NCBI RefSeq assembly: GCF_030268005.1
Contig: NZ_BRZC01000004.1
Coordinates: 62,001-126,000 of the forward strand
Direction: 5' to 3'
DNA: 64,000 nt
Source: Microbacterium arabinogalactanolyticum
GTDB lineage: Bacteria > Actinomycetota > Actinomycetes > Actinomycetales > Microbacteriaceae
Positions 51,525 through 64,000 of the stretch are shown one piece after another. The notes beneath the pieces were generated by a model. That model saw only the letters and a list, made by a program, of their open reading frames with translations, ran no database searches and was not told where the DNA came from. Position 1 is the first letter of the stretch, and the number at the start of each line of letters is the position of its first letter. Made by a program: the position numbers and the translations under genes.

Positions 51525-51871
51525 GGACGCTCGACGCCGACGTCTCGAAGGTCGCCTGGAACGCCGACGGACTCGCCCCCGTGGTGGTGCAGCAGTTCGA
51601 CACCCTCGAGGTCCTGATGCTGGCGTGGATGGATGCCGAGGCGCTGCGGCGCACGCTCACAGGCGGTCGTGCCGTCTACTGGTCGCGGTCCCGGCGGGAG
51701 TACTGGCGCAAGGGCGACACCTCGGGCAACACGCAGAAGGTGCACGCGGTGGCCGTCGACTGCGACGGCGACACGATCCTGCTCACGGTCGACCAGCACG
51801 GACCCGCCTGCCACACCGGCACGCGCACCTGCTTCGACGGTCGCGGACTGACCGTCGCAGAGAGCGAGTGA
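51521..51871 (+). CDS. hisI: Phosphoribosyl-AMP cyclohydrolase
   Basis: Zinc enzyme of 116 residues for the third histidine step. [20 protein letters not shown] and [27 protein letters not shown] carry the Mg- and Zn-binding Asp and Cys residues. The next gene begins one base after its stop. In many actinobacteria trpE would follow here, but does not. Confidence 0.95.
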   Translation: MRTLDADVSKVAWNADGLAPVVVQQFDTLEVLMLAWMDAEALRRTLTGGRAVYWSRSRREYWRKGDTSGNTQKVHAVAVDCDGDTILLTVDQHGPACHTGTRTCFDGRGLTVAESE

Positions 51872-51872
51872 G

Positions 51873-52463
51873 ATGAATCGCGCGCGCATGTACGCGGTGC
51901 TGGGGTTCCTGCTCGCCGGCGGCGTCGGGATCATCTCCTCGACGCAGACCTGGATCACGGTGCACCGCTCCGACGCCGCCGCACCGCTGCTCGTCTCCGG
52001 CGCCGAGGCCATGCCGCTGCTCGCGCCGCTGTCGCTGGCCGTGCTGGCCCTCGGCGGAGCTCTGTCCATCGCCGGACGCGCGCTGCGCTACGTCTTCGCG
52101 GTGATCGGCCTCGGCGCCGTGGTCGCGCTGGTCACCGGCACGCTGCCGCTCGTGGCGGCACCGCCCCTCGCATCCGTCGCCCCTGCACTCACCAAGGCGA
52201 CCGGTCTCAGCGGTGACAAGGCGCTCGGCGCGATGGTGACCGACCTCGAGCCCAGCGGCTGGAGCATCGCCGCCCTGTGCGCGTGGGTCGTGGTGGCGCT
52301 CGCATCCCTCTTCGTCCTGGCGACCGCGCACCGCTGGAAGGCGGGCACCCGCCGCTACGACCAGCTCTCGGACGGACGGCACGCGGATGCCGGGCCCCTC
52401 GACGCCGTCGATTCCTGGGACGACCTGTCCCATGGCACGGACCCGACCGGCCCTTCCCGATAG
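51873..52463 (+). CDS. Trp biosynthesis-associated membrane protein
   Basis: Protein of 196 residues with four hydrophobic segments (near 8-25, 52-68, 74-98 and 133-152) and a polar tail. Family-typical pieces are STQTWITV near the start and LLVSGAEAMPLLAPLSLAVLAL. It matches the conserved membrane protein found just before trpC in actinobacteria (Rv1610 position). The role is unknown. The stop codon TAG is also the first half of a -10 element. Confidence 0.85.
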   Translation: MNRARMYAVLGFLLAGGVGIISSTQTWITVHRSDAAAPLLVSGAEAMPLLAPLSLAVLALGGALSIAGRALRYVFAVIGLGAVVALVTGTLPLVAAPPLASVAPALTKATGLSGDKALGAMVTDLEPSGWSIAALCAWVVVALASLFVLATAHRWKAGTRRYDQLSDGRHADAGPLDAVDSWDDLSHGTDPTGPSR

Positions 52464-52466
52464 ACT
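52461..52466 (+). promoter_or_regulatory. Probable -10 before the HGxxPAAW gene
   Basis: TAGACT begins with the TAG stop codon of the Trp-associated membrane protein. It predicts a start near 52473 and a leader of about 25 bases with CGGAGGAG before ATG 52498. Confidence 0.45.
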
Positions 52467-52497
52467 GATGACATCGTCGACCCTCCCGGAGGAGAAC

Positions 52498-52737
52498 ATG
52501 ACCAACCCGATCGCAGACCCCGGTCACGGACACTCGCCTGCAGCCTGGACTGCCGTCGTGATCATGCTGGTCGGCTTCACCGCCGGCACTGTCTTCTTCT
52601 GCTTCCCCGACGGTTCGGGAGTGGTGGGTGTCTGGATCTCGGCCGCCGTCGTCGTCATCGGCGCGATCGTCGGCTGGGTCATGGCGAAGGCGGGCTGGGG
52701 AGTGAAGGGCCCGAAGTACACCCCGAAGGCGCACTGA
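52498..52737 (+). CDS. HGxxPAAW family small membrane protein
   Basis: Protein of 79 residues with the name-giving HGHSPAAW at residues 10-17 and two membrane segments (about 16-38 and 43-63), ending in a basic tail. It is a conserved actinobacterial protein of the trp region with no known function. CGGAGGAG precedes the ATG. It overlaps trpC by one base. Confidence 0.88.
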   Translation: MTNPIADPGHGHSPAAWTAVVIMLVGFTAGTVFFCFPDGSGVVGVWISAAVVVIGAIVGWVMAKAGWGVKGPKYTPKAH

Positions 52738-53540
52738 TGGTCCTCGCCGACCTCACGGCCGGCGCGGTGCAGGACGCCGAGCGGCGTGCCGCGACTCGGC
52801 CACTGGCCGACGTGGAGCGTGAAGCCCTGGCGCGCCCTGCCGCCCGCGATGCGCTCGCGGCGCTGGCTCCCGCCGACCGGGTGAAGATCATCGCGGAGGT
52901 CAAGCGCGCGAGCCCGTCGCGCGGCGCTCTCGCCGAGATCCCCGATCCCGCGCTGCAGGCGTCGCTGTATGAGCAGGGTGGCGCCTCCGCCATCAGTGTT
53001 CTCACCGAGGAGCGCCGCTTCGGCGGCAGTCTCGCCGACCTCGAGGCCGTCACCGCACGCGTGAACCTCCCCGTGCTGCGCAAGGACTTCATCGCGACGC
53101 CGTACCAGGTGCTCGAGGCTCGCGCGGCCGGAGCGGATCTGGCGCTGCTCATCGTGGCGGGGCTCGACGTGAAGACGCTGGGCGAGCTGTACACGCTGAT
53201 CCGCGAGCTGGGCATGACTCCGCTGATCGAGACCCACTCCGCGGAGGAGCTCGAGGTCGCGATCGATCTGGGTGCCGAGCTGATCGGCGTGAACGCACGC
53301 AACCTGAAGACCCTGGAGCTCGATCGGGACCTGTTCGCGTCCCTGTCCGAGCGCATCCCCGACACCGCGATCCACGTCGCGGAGTCCGCGGTGCTCGCAC
53401 CCGAGGACGTGCGTCGCTACCGCGAGGCGGGGGCGGACGTCGTCCTGATCGGCGAGGCGCTGGTCACCGGCGATCCCGTCGCCACCCTGAACGCGTTCCT
53501 CGCGGCCGGCGACCTGCCGGTGCGCGGGGGAGAGGAGTGA
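52737..53540 (+). CDS. trpC: Indole-3-glycerol phosphate synthase
   Basis: Barrel enzyme of 267 residues that forms the indole ring. [16 protein letters not shown] near 50-65, [47 protein letters not shown] and [12 protein letters not shown] are the family blocks. It is not fused to TrpF. ATG from TGATG overlap with the previous gene. Confidence 0.95.
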   Translation: MVLADLTAGAVQDAERRAATRPLADVEREALARPAARDALAALAPADRVKIIAEVKRASPSRGALAEIPDPALQASLYEQGGASAISVLTEERRFGGSLADLEAVTARVNLPVLRKDFIATPYQVLEARAAGADLALLIVAGLDVKTLGELYTLIRELGMTPLIETHSAEELEVAIDLGAELIGVNARNLKTLELDRDLFASLSERIPDTAIHVAESAVLAPEDVRRYREAGADVVLIGEALVTGDPVATLNAFLAAGDLPVRGGEE

Positions 53541-54787
53541 AGAGCATGCGTCGTGCTGAGCGAGCGGAGCGAGACGAAGTGGCGCTGCGCGACCAGCACG
53601 GACCGTTCTTCGGCGAGTACGGCGGGCGGTTCATGCCGGAGTCGCTCATCGCCGCGATCGACGAGCTCACCGCCGCGTACGAGGCCGCGATCGTCGACCC
53701 CGCGTTCCGCGCCGAGCTCGCGACGCTGCTGCACTCCTACGCCGGACGCCCGTCGCCGATCACGGAGGTGCCGCGCTTCGCGGAGCACGCCGGCGGCGCA
53801 CGCGTGTTCCTCAAGCGCGAGGACCTCAACCACACCGGCTCGCACAAGATCAACAACGTGCTCGGACAGGCCCTCCTGACGAAGCGGCTCGGCAAGACCC
53901 GCGTGATCGCCGAGACCGGCGCCGGCCAGCACGGCGTGGCGACCGCGACCGCGGCGGCCCTGTTCGGGCTGGACTGCACGATCTACATGGGCGAGGTCGA
54001 CACGGAGCGTCAGGCGCTGAACGTCGCGCGGATGCGCCTGCTCGGCGCCGAGGTCGTCGCGGTGAAGACCGGGTCCCGGACCCTGAAGGACGCCATCAAC
54101 GACGCCTACCGCGACTGGGTGGCGACCGTCGAGACCACCAACTACATCTTCGGGACCGCGGCCGGCCCGCACCCCTTCCCCGCGATGGTCCGTGACTTCC
54201 AGAAGATCATCGGCGAGGAGGCCCGTGAGCAGCTGCTCGCCGAGGCCGGCCGGCTTCCGGATGCCGTGGTCGCCTGCGTCGGCGGCGGCTCGAACGCGAT
54301 CGGCATGTTCGACGCGTTCCTGGACGACGAGGGCGTGAAGCTCTACGGAGTGGAGGCCGCCGGCGACGGCGTCGACACCCCGAAGCACGCGGCCTCGATC
54401 GAACGCGGGCGCCCCGGCGTGCTCCACGGCGCGAAGACGTACGTGCTGCAGGACGAGGACGGCCAGACCGTCGAGTCGCACTCGATCTCGGCCGGTCTCG
54501 ACTATCCCGGCGTCGGCCCGGAGCACGCCTGGCTGAGCGACATCGGGCGTGCGGAGTACATTCCCGCCACCGACGACGAGGCCATGCAGGCCCTGCGCCT
54601 GCTCAGCCGCACCGAGGGCATCATCCCCGCCATCGAATCGGCGCACGCCCTCGCCGGCGCACTGCGCATCGGCCGCGAGCTCGGCCCGGATTCCGTGATC
54701 GCCATCTGCCTCTCCGGTCGCGGCGACAAGGACATGGACACCGCGGCGCGCTACTTCGACCTGTACGACGAGGAGGACGCGTCGTGA
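53537..54787 (+). CDS. trpB: Tryptophan synthase beta subunit
   Basis: PLP enzyme of 416 residues from this start. [35 protein letters not shown] with the PLP Lys, and [11 protein letters not shown] are typical TrpB1 features. The first 14 residues ([10 protein letters not shown]) are coded by a repeat-like element at 53554-53579. Three starts are possible: GTG 53537 (overlapping trpC), ATG 53546 (GAGGAG eight bases upstream), and GTG 53579, which gives 402 residues, nearer the usual length, with a GGAG inside the repeat. I kept the first because it fits the coupling seen elsewhere, but the third is realistic. Confidence 0.94.
   Translation: MKSMRRAERAERDEVALRDQHGPFFGEYGGRFMPESLIAAIDELTAAYEAAIVDPAFRAELATLLHSYAGRPSPITEVPRFAEHAGGARVFLKREDLNHTGSHKINNVLGQALLTKRLGKTRVIAETGAGQHGVATATAAALFGLDCTIYMGEVDTERQALNVARMRLLGAEVVAVKTGSRTLKDAINDAYRDWVATVETTNYIFGTAAGPHPFPAMVRDFQKIIGEEAREQLLAEAGRLPDAVVACVGGGSNAIGMFDAFLDDEGVKLYGVEAAGDGVDTPKHAASIERGRPGVLHGAKTYVLQDEDGQTVESHSISAGLDYPGVGPEHAWLSDIGRAEYIPATDDEAMQALRLLSRTEGIIPAIESAHALAGALRIGRELGPDSVIAICLSGRGDKDMDTAARYFDLYDEEDAS
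53554..53579 (+). repeat. Probable dispersed repeat element in the 5' end of trpB
   Basis: The stretch starts TGCTGAGCGAGCGG and continues AGCGAGACGAAG. GCTGAGCGAGCGGAGCGAGACGAAGC-type elements are, from memory, a common dispersed intergenic repeat in Microbacterium and related genomes. Only one copy is in this window, so repetition cannot be shown here. Confidence 0.5.
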
Positions 54788-55587
54788 GCCGTGTCGAGGC
54801 CGCCATCCGCAAGGCCCACGACGCGGGCAGGGGCGCGTTCATCGGCTATCTGCCGATCGGCTTCCCCGACCTGCAGACCGGCATCGAGGCGGCGCTGACG
54901 CTCGCGCGCAACGGCGTCGACGTCATCGAGCTCGGGCCGCCGTACTCCGACCCCGTGATGGACGGCGAGGTCATCCAGCAGGCCACGCAGCAGGCGCTGG
55001 CCAACGGCTACCGCACCCGCGACCTGTTCACGGTGGTCAAGGAGATCACCTCCCGCACAGACGTGCCCGTGGTCGTGATGACCTACTGGAACCCGGTGCT
55101 GCAGTACGGCGTCGACCGCTACGCCGACGATCTGCTCGCCGCCGGGGGCGCCGGCCTCATCACCCCTGACATCACCCCCGAGGCCGCTGGCGAGTGGATC
55201 GCCGCGAGCACCCGCACCGGCCTCGACCGCATCTTCCTCGCAGCCCCGACCTCCACGGACGAGCGACTCGACCTGGTCATCTCCTCGTCCACCGGCTTCG
55301 TCTACACGGTCTCCACCATGGGCATCACGGGGGAGAGGGCGGCTCTCGATCGCGCGGCGCGGACGCTCGTCGACCGCATGCGCGCCCGCGGCGCGGCATC
55401 CGCTTGCGTGGGCATCGGCATCTCCAACCCCGAGCAGATCGCCGGCGTCGTCGAGTACGCCGACGGCGCCATCGTCGGCACGGCACTCGTCAAGGCGCTG
55501 CGCGACGGCGGCCTGGAGGGCCTCGCCGAGACCACCCGTTCTCTCGCCGGCGGCACCCCGTCGGCGCGATTCGCGACAGGAAACTAG
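54784..55587 (+). CDS. trpA: Tryptophan synthase alpha subunit
   Basis: Barrel subunit of 267 residues that releases indole. [19 protein letters not shown] carries the catalytic Glu; the usual ELG(I/V)P(F/Y)SDP is kept. [34 protein letters not shown] and [11 protein letters not shown] follow. GTG start overlaps the trpB stop. The TAG stop is part of the lgt -10 element. Confidence 0.94.
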   Translation: MSRVEAAIRKAHDAGRGAFIGYLPIGFPDLQTGIEAALTLARNGVDVIELGPPYSDPVMDGEVIQQATQQALANGYRTRDLFTVVKEITSRTDVPVVVMTYWNPVLQYGVDRYADDLLAAGGAGLITPDITPEAAGEWIAASTRTGLDRIFLAAPTSTDERLDLVISSSTGFVYTVSTMGITGERAALDRAARTLVDRMRARGAASACVGIGISNPEQIAGVVEYADGAIVGTALVKALRDGGLEGLAETTRSLAGGTPSARFATGN

Positions 55588-55590
55588 ACT
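55585..55590 (+). promoter_or_regulatory. Probable -10 of lgt, leaderless, sharing the trpA stop
   Basis: TAGACT begins with the trpA stop codon TAG and lies seven bases before the ATG at 55598, so an lgt transcript would start at the start codon. Confidence 0.45.
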
Positions 55591-55597
55591 CACTCTC

Positions 55598-56596
55598 ATG
55601 TCCCTTGCGCTTCACAGCCTCATCTCGGGCGTGCCCGCCAGCATCCCGAGCCCTCCGGTCAGCACGTTCCCGATCTTCGGGATCACGATCCACTACTACG
55701 CGCTGTGCATCATCGCGGGGATCATCGCGGCGACGCTGCTCACCAACCACCGCCTCACCAAGCGCGGTGCGGAGAAGTGGGTCGTCATCGACATCGCGAT
55801 CATCGCGGTGCCGCTGGCCATCATCGGAGCGCGCATCTTCCATGTCCTGACGCACTTCGACTTCTACTTCGGCCCGGGCAAGAACACCTGGAACCCGTTC
55901 GAGCCGGGCTCGGTGTGGGCGATCTGGGAGGGCGGCATCGCCATCTTCGGAGCGCTCATGGCGGGTGCCGTCGGCGCCTGGCTCGGATGCCGGTGGACCG
56001 GCATCCGCTTCTGGACCTTCGCGGACGCCCTCGCACCCGGACTGCTGCTCGCGCAGGCGATGGGCCGCTTCGGCAACTGGTTCAACCACGAGCTGTTCGG
56101 CCTGCCCACCGACCTGCCCTGGGGCCTGCAGATCGAGTCCACCAACCCGGCGTTCCCGGCCGGTCTGCCCGAGGGCACGCTGTTCCACCCCACGTTCCTG
56201 TACGAGGTGATCTGGAACACGCTCGGCGTGCTCGTGCTGCTGTGGCTGGGCCGTCGTCTGCGCCTGCAGTGGGGCCGGCTGTTCGCGTGCTACCTGATCT
56301 GGTACAGCGCCGGCCGCATCGTCTGGGAGTCGATCCGGATCGACCCGAGCCAGGTCTACCTGGGCCTGCGCAGCAACGTGTGGGCGGCGATCATCGGCGT
56401 GCTCGTCGGCCTGGTCATCCTCATCGTGCAGACGCGTCGTCACACCGGCCTGGAGGCTTCGCCGTACCAGCCCGGACGAGAGCCCGCCGATGCCGATGTA
56501 GACTCGGAGCACGATTCCCATGACTACGTCGACCTGAGTGAGCCTCCGGTGGACGGGATCGACGCTGAAGCACCCGCCACAAGCACGGCTTCATAA
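55598..56596 (+). CDS. lgt: Phosphatidylglycerol-prolipoprotein diacylglyceryl transferase
   Basis: Integral membrane enzyme of 332 residues that lipidates the lipobox Cys of prolipoproteins. Seven or so membrane segments are visible; IHYYALCIIAGIIAATLLTNHR, IIGARIFHVLTHF, GIAIFGALMAGAVGAWLGC and the signature QAMGRFGNWFNHELFGLPTDLPW are diagnostic. The acidic polar C-terminal tail of about 50 residues is an actinobacterial extension. trpA-lgt order is conserved with mycobacteria. TAA stop. Confidence 0.94.
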   Translation: MSLALHSLISGVPASIPSPPVSTFPIFGITIHYYALCIIAGIIAATLLTNHRLTKRGAEKWVVIDIAIIAVPLAIIGARIFHVLTHFDFYFGPGKNTWNPFEPGSVWAIWEGGIAIFGALMAGAVGAWLGCRWTGIRFWTFADALAPGLLLAQAMGRFGNWFNHELFGLPTDLPWGLQIESTNPAFPAGLPEGTLFHPTFLYEVIWNTLGVLVLLWLGRRLRLQWGRLFACYLIWYSAGRIVWESIRIDPSQVYLGLRSNVWAAIIGVLVGLVILIVQTRRHTGLEASPYQPGREPADADVDSEHDSHDYVDLSEPPVDGIDAEAPATSTAS

Positions 56597-56703
56597 ACCG
56601 CGAGGACGTCATCTGAGCACTCCCGCCGTGCGTGATCCTTCATACTGAACGAGCGGGCCGACGCTGTCCCCGGATTCACTTTCGACACTGAGGACGGTGA
56701 CTG

Positions 56704-61255
<4,552 letters not shown>

Positions 61256-61263
<8 letters not shown>

Positions 61264-62722
61264 CCCGAAGGGCTTCCTGAAGACGACTCAGCGCGAGCTG
61301 CCGGCGCGACGTCCGGTGGCGGTGCGCATCATGGACTGGAAAGAGGTCTACGAGGACACCGACCGCACCGTGCTGCGCCGCCAGGCGGGGCGCTGCATGG
61401 ACTGCGGCGTGCCGTTCTGCCACTCCGGATGCCCGTTGGGCAACATCATCCCGGAGTGGAACGACCTGACCTGGCGCGATGAGCGGCAGGCCGCGAGCGA
61501 CCGGCTGCACGCCACGAACAACTTCCCGGAGTTCACCGGACGGCTGTGCCCGGCACCGTGCGAGAGCGCCTGCGTGCTGGGGATCAACCAGCCCGCCGTC
61601 ACGATCAAGCACATCGAGCAGTCGATCGCCGACGACGCCATCGAGAACGGCTGGGTGCAGCCGCGTCCGCCCCAGCGGCTCACGGGGAAGACGGTCGCCG
61701 TGGTCGGGTCAGGCCCCGCCGGACTCGCGGCCGCCCAGCAGCTCACGCGCGCCGGCCACACGGTCGTGGTGTACGAGCGTGACGACCGCATCGGCGGGCT
61801 GCTGCGCTACGGCATCCCCGATTTCAAGATGGAGAAGCGCCACGTCGACGCGCGTCTGCGTCAGATGGAGGAGGAGGGCACCCGCTTCCGGCCCGGTGTC
61901 GAGATCGGCGTGCAGCTGTCCTGGAGCGATCTGCGGGCGCGCTACGACGCCGTGCTCATCGCGACCGGGTCGACGGTGCCGCGCGATCTGCCGATCCCCG
62001 GCCGTGACCTCCCGGGCGTGCACTTCGCGATGGACTACCTGGTGCAGTCCAACCACGCGGTCGCCGGCGATGAGGTTCCCGGCCAGATCAGCGCGGCCGG
62101 GAAGCACGTCGTGGTCATCGGCGGCGGTGACACCGGCGCCGACTGCATCGGCACCGCCCACCGCCAGGGCGCGCGCAGCGTGACCAACCTGGCCATCGGA
62201 CGGCGCCCTGGCACGGAGCGCAGCGAGCACCAGCCCTGGCCGACGCAGCCCACCCTGTTCGAGGTGCAGTCCGCGCACGAGGAGGGCGGTGAGCGCACCT
62301 ACCTCGCCTCGACCGTGGAGTTCCTCTCCGACGACAGCGGGGCCCTGCGCGCCCTGCGCGTCGCCGAGACCGCGTTCGTGGACGGCAAGCGGGTTCCGCA
62401 GAGCGGGACGGAGCGGGAGATCCCCGCCGAGCTCGTGCTCATCGCCATGGGATTCACCGGCCCGGAGGCCGATGTGCTCGGCGACGCCGACGTGCCCGCC
62501 CTCACCGGTCGCGGGGTGTACCAGCGCGACGCGCGGTTCGCATCGTCCGAGCCCGGCGTCTACGTCGCCGGCGACGCCGGACGGGGTCAGTCCCTGATCG
62601 TCTGGGCGATCGCCGAGGGTCGGGCTGCCGCAGCCGCCATCGATCGCGACCTGATGGGCGCCACGACGCTGCCCGCACCGGTCGCTGCAACGGATGTCGC
62701 ACTCAGCGTCCAGCCTGCGTAG
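61256..62722 (+). CDS. gltD: Glutamate synthase small subunit
   Basis: Protein of 488 residues that feeds NADPH electrons to GltB. Two 4Fe-4S Cys groups stand at the N-terminus ([17 protein letters not shown] near 44-60 and [12 protein letters not shown] near 99-110). FAD ([17 protein letters not shown] near 147) and NADPH ([15 protein letters not shown] near 284) Rossmann motifs follow. GTG start with TGGAGG seven bases upstream. Its TAG stop is followed by GCT and may form a pyk -10 element. Confidence 0.95.
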
Positions 62723-62725
62723 GCT
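62720..62725 (+). promoter_or_regulatory. Possible -10 of pyk sharing the gltD stop
   Basis: TAGGCT begins with the gltD stop codon. It predicts a start near 62732 and a leader of about 47 bases before pyk. Confidence 0.3.
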
Positions 62726-62778
62726 GAGCGTGGCAACGTCGCCAAGTCCCCGTACCCCTTCTCACCCTGGAGATGCCG

Positions 62779-64000
62779 TTGAGACGCGCGAAGATCGTGG
62801 CCACACTCGGGCCTGCAACCTCGACCTATGAAACGGTCCGTGCACTGATCGAGGCCGGTGTGGACGTCGCACGGCTGAACCTCAGCCACGGCGACTACTC
62901 CGTGCACGAGGCCAACTACGCCAACGTGCGCCGGGCTGCCGACGACGCCGGACGCGCCGTCGCCGTGCTGGTCGACCTGCAGGGCCCGAAGATCCGCCTC
63001 GGCCGTTTCGAGGACGGACCCTACGAGCTCGCCGTCGGGGACATCTTCAAGATCACCACCGAGGACATCATCGGCAACCGGGAGATCTGCGGCACGACGT
63101 TCAAGGGCCTCCCGCAGGACGTCAAGGCGGGCGACTTCCTGCTCATCGACGACGGCAAGGTGCGCGTCGAGGTCGTGGACACCGACGGCACCGTGGTCAC
63201 GACCCGCGTGGTCGTCGCCGGCGCCGTGTCGAACAACAAGGGCATCAACCTGCCCGGTGTCGCCGTGAACGTCCCCGCTCTGAGCGAGAAGGACGAGGAC
63301 GACCTGCGCTGGGGTCTGCGCACCGGCGCCGACCTGATCGCGCTGTCGTTCGTGCGCAACGCCGCCGACGTGGAGCGCGTGCACGAGATCATGGCCGAGG
63401 AGGGCGTGCGCGTCCCCGTCATCGCCAAGATCGAGAAGCCGCAGGCGGTCGACGCGCTCGAGGAGATCGTCGACGCGTTCGACGGCATCATGGTCGCCCG
63501 CGGTGATCTGGGTGTCGAGCTGCCCCTCGAGGCGGTGCCGATCGTGCAGAAGCGCGCGGTCGAGCTCGCCCGTCGCAACGCCAAGCCGGTCATCGTCGCC
63601 ACGCAGATGCTGGAGTCGATGATCAACAGCCCCGTCCCGACCCGTGCCGAGACCTCGGACGTCGCCAACGCCGTGCTCGACGGTGCGGACGCGGTGATGC
63701 TGTCCGGTGAGACCAGCGTGGGGGAGTACCCGGTGGTGGTCGTGGAGACCATGGCCCGCATCATCGAGTCGACCGAGGAGCACGGCCTGGAGCGGATCTC
63801 CCCGCTCACCAACAAGCCGCGCACGCAGGGTGGAGCGGTGACGCTGGCGGCGCTGGAGGTCGCGGAGTTCGTCGACGCGAAGTTCCTGTGCGTGTTCACG
63901 CAGTCCGGCGACTCCGCACGTCGCCTCTCGCGGCTGCGCTCGCGCATCCCGATGCTCGCGTACACGCCCGAGCCCGGCATCCGCCGCCGCATGGCGCTGA
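62779..64000 (+). CDS. pyk: Pyruvate kinase, 3' end cut by the window
   Basis: At least 407 codons, open to the window edge; the family is about 470-490 residues. It turns PEP and ADP into pyruvate and ATP. RRAKIVATLGPATSTYETV, ARLNLSHGDY, LVDLQGPKIRLG, PVIAKIEKPQAVDAL with the catalytic Lys, MVARGDLGVELP and TQMLESMINSPVPTRAE are present. The TTG at 62779 has GGAG at a normal distance, whereas the ATG at 62773 directly abuts that GGAG and would have no usable ribosome binding site, so TTG is preferred. The C-terminal regulatory domain begins near LTLAALEVAEFV. Confidence 0.95.
   Translation, partial: MRRAKIVATLGPATSTYETVRALIEAGVDVARLNLSHGDYSVHEANYANVRRAADDAGRAVAVLVDLQGPKIRLGRFEDGPYELAVGDIFKITTEDIIGNREICGTTFKGLPQDVKAGDFLLIDDGKVRVEVVDTDGTVVTTRVVVAGAVSNNKGINLPGVAVNVPALSEKDEDDLRWGLRTGADLIALSFVRNAADVERVHEIMAEEGVRVPVIAKIEKPQAVDALEEIVDAFDGIMVARGDLGVELPLEAVPIVQKRAVELARRNAKPVIVATQMLESMINSPVPTRAETSDVANAVLDGADAVMLSGETSVGEYPVVVVETMARIIESTEEHGLERISPLTNKPRTQGGAVTLAALEVAEFVDAKFLCVFTQSGDSARRLSRLRSRIPMLAYTPEPGIRRRMAL

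Noticed and set aside
56597..56703. GlnR box before gltB
   Set aside because: No gTnAC-n6-GaAAC pair with correct spacing was found, although glutamate synthase is a nitrogen gene.

Overview
The window is a high-GC (roughly 69-70% by eye) bacterial chromosome segment that reads as an actinobacterium of the order Micrococcales, family Microbacteriaceae, most likely Microbacterium or a close relative. The basis is the gene order, the family-specific small proteins (the HGxxPAAW protein, the Trp-operon membrane protein), the fused siroheme and HemD proteins, the degenerate PriA, GTG/TTG starts, TGA stops and a strong GGATGC/GCATCC sequence habit. It is almost entirely coding: 57 genes, no rRNA, tRNA, CRISPR array, prophage or insertion sequence seen. 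No gap between genes exceeds about 180 bases.

Region by region. (1) 1-4.7 kb: rel, the bifunctional (p)ppGpp enzyme, facing a probable orphan AbiEi-type regulator, a DUF349 protein and a small membrane protein. (2) 4.8-11.8 kb: a nitrite-assimilation module. nirB-nirD, a siroheme synthase (methyltransferase plus dehydrogenase), a HemD/winged-helix regulator resembling NnaR, and a sirohydrochlorin chelatase are joined by four-base start/stop overlaps. A divergent nitrite channel gene (FNT family) follows, and both promoters carry GlnR-like boxes. (3) 12-25.8 kb: core genes rarA, rpsD, alaS, ruvX, mltG, aroE, aroC, aroK, aroB, aroQ, a BAAT-like hydrolase, a GrpB-family gene, efp and nusB. (4) 25.9-33.2 kb: an accessory block holding a SWIM/SNF2 helicase, a YcaQ-like protein, a metallo-beta-lactamase/Rieske protein resembling CMP-Neu5Ac hydroxylase, and a PadR/HAAS-type pair. 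(5) 33.4-43.2 kb: the complete pyrimidine operon pyrR-pyrB-pyrC-(PH-like membrane protein)-carA-carB-pyrF, running into an mIHF-guanylate kinase fusion and then rpoZ. (6) 43.3-49.6 kb: metK, priA, fmt, rsmB, rpe. (7) 49.6-64 kb: hisE, hisG, hisF, hisI, the trpC-trpB-trpA cluster, lgt, gltB, gltD and a pyk gene cut by the window end.

How it works together. The nir block reduces nitrite to ammonium and makes its own siroheme cofactor. gltBD assimilates the ammonium. The pyr operon appears to be controlled through a PyrR RNA-binding loop directly upstream of pyrR. Many promoters have a TAGnnT -10 element six or seven bases before the start codon, which predicts leaderless mRNAs, and three of the few TAG stop codons double as the start of such an element. 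Points that stand out are the mIHF-Gmk fusion, a repeat-like element inside the 5' end of trpB, the absence of trpE and coaBC from their usual places, and the overused GGATGC hexamer.
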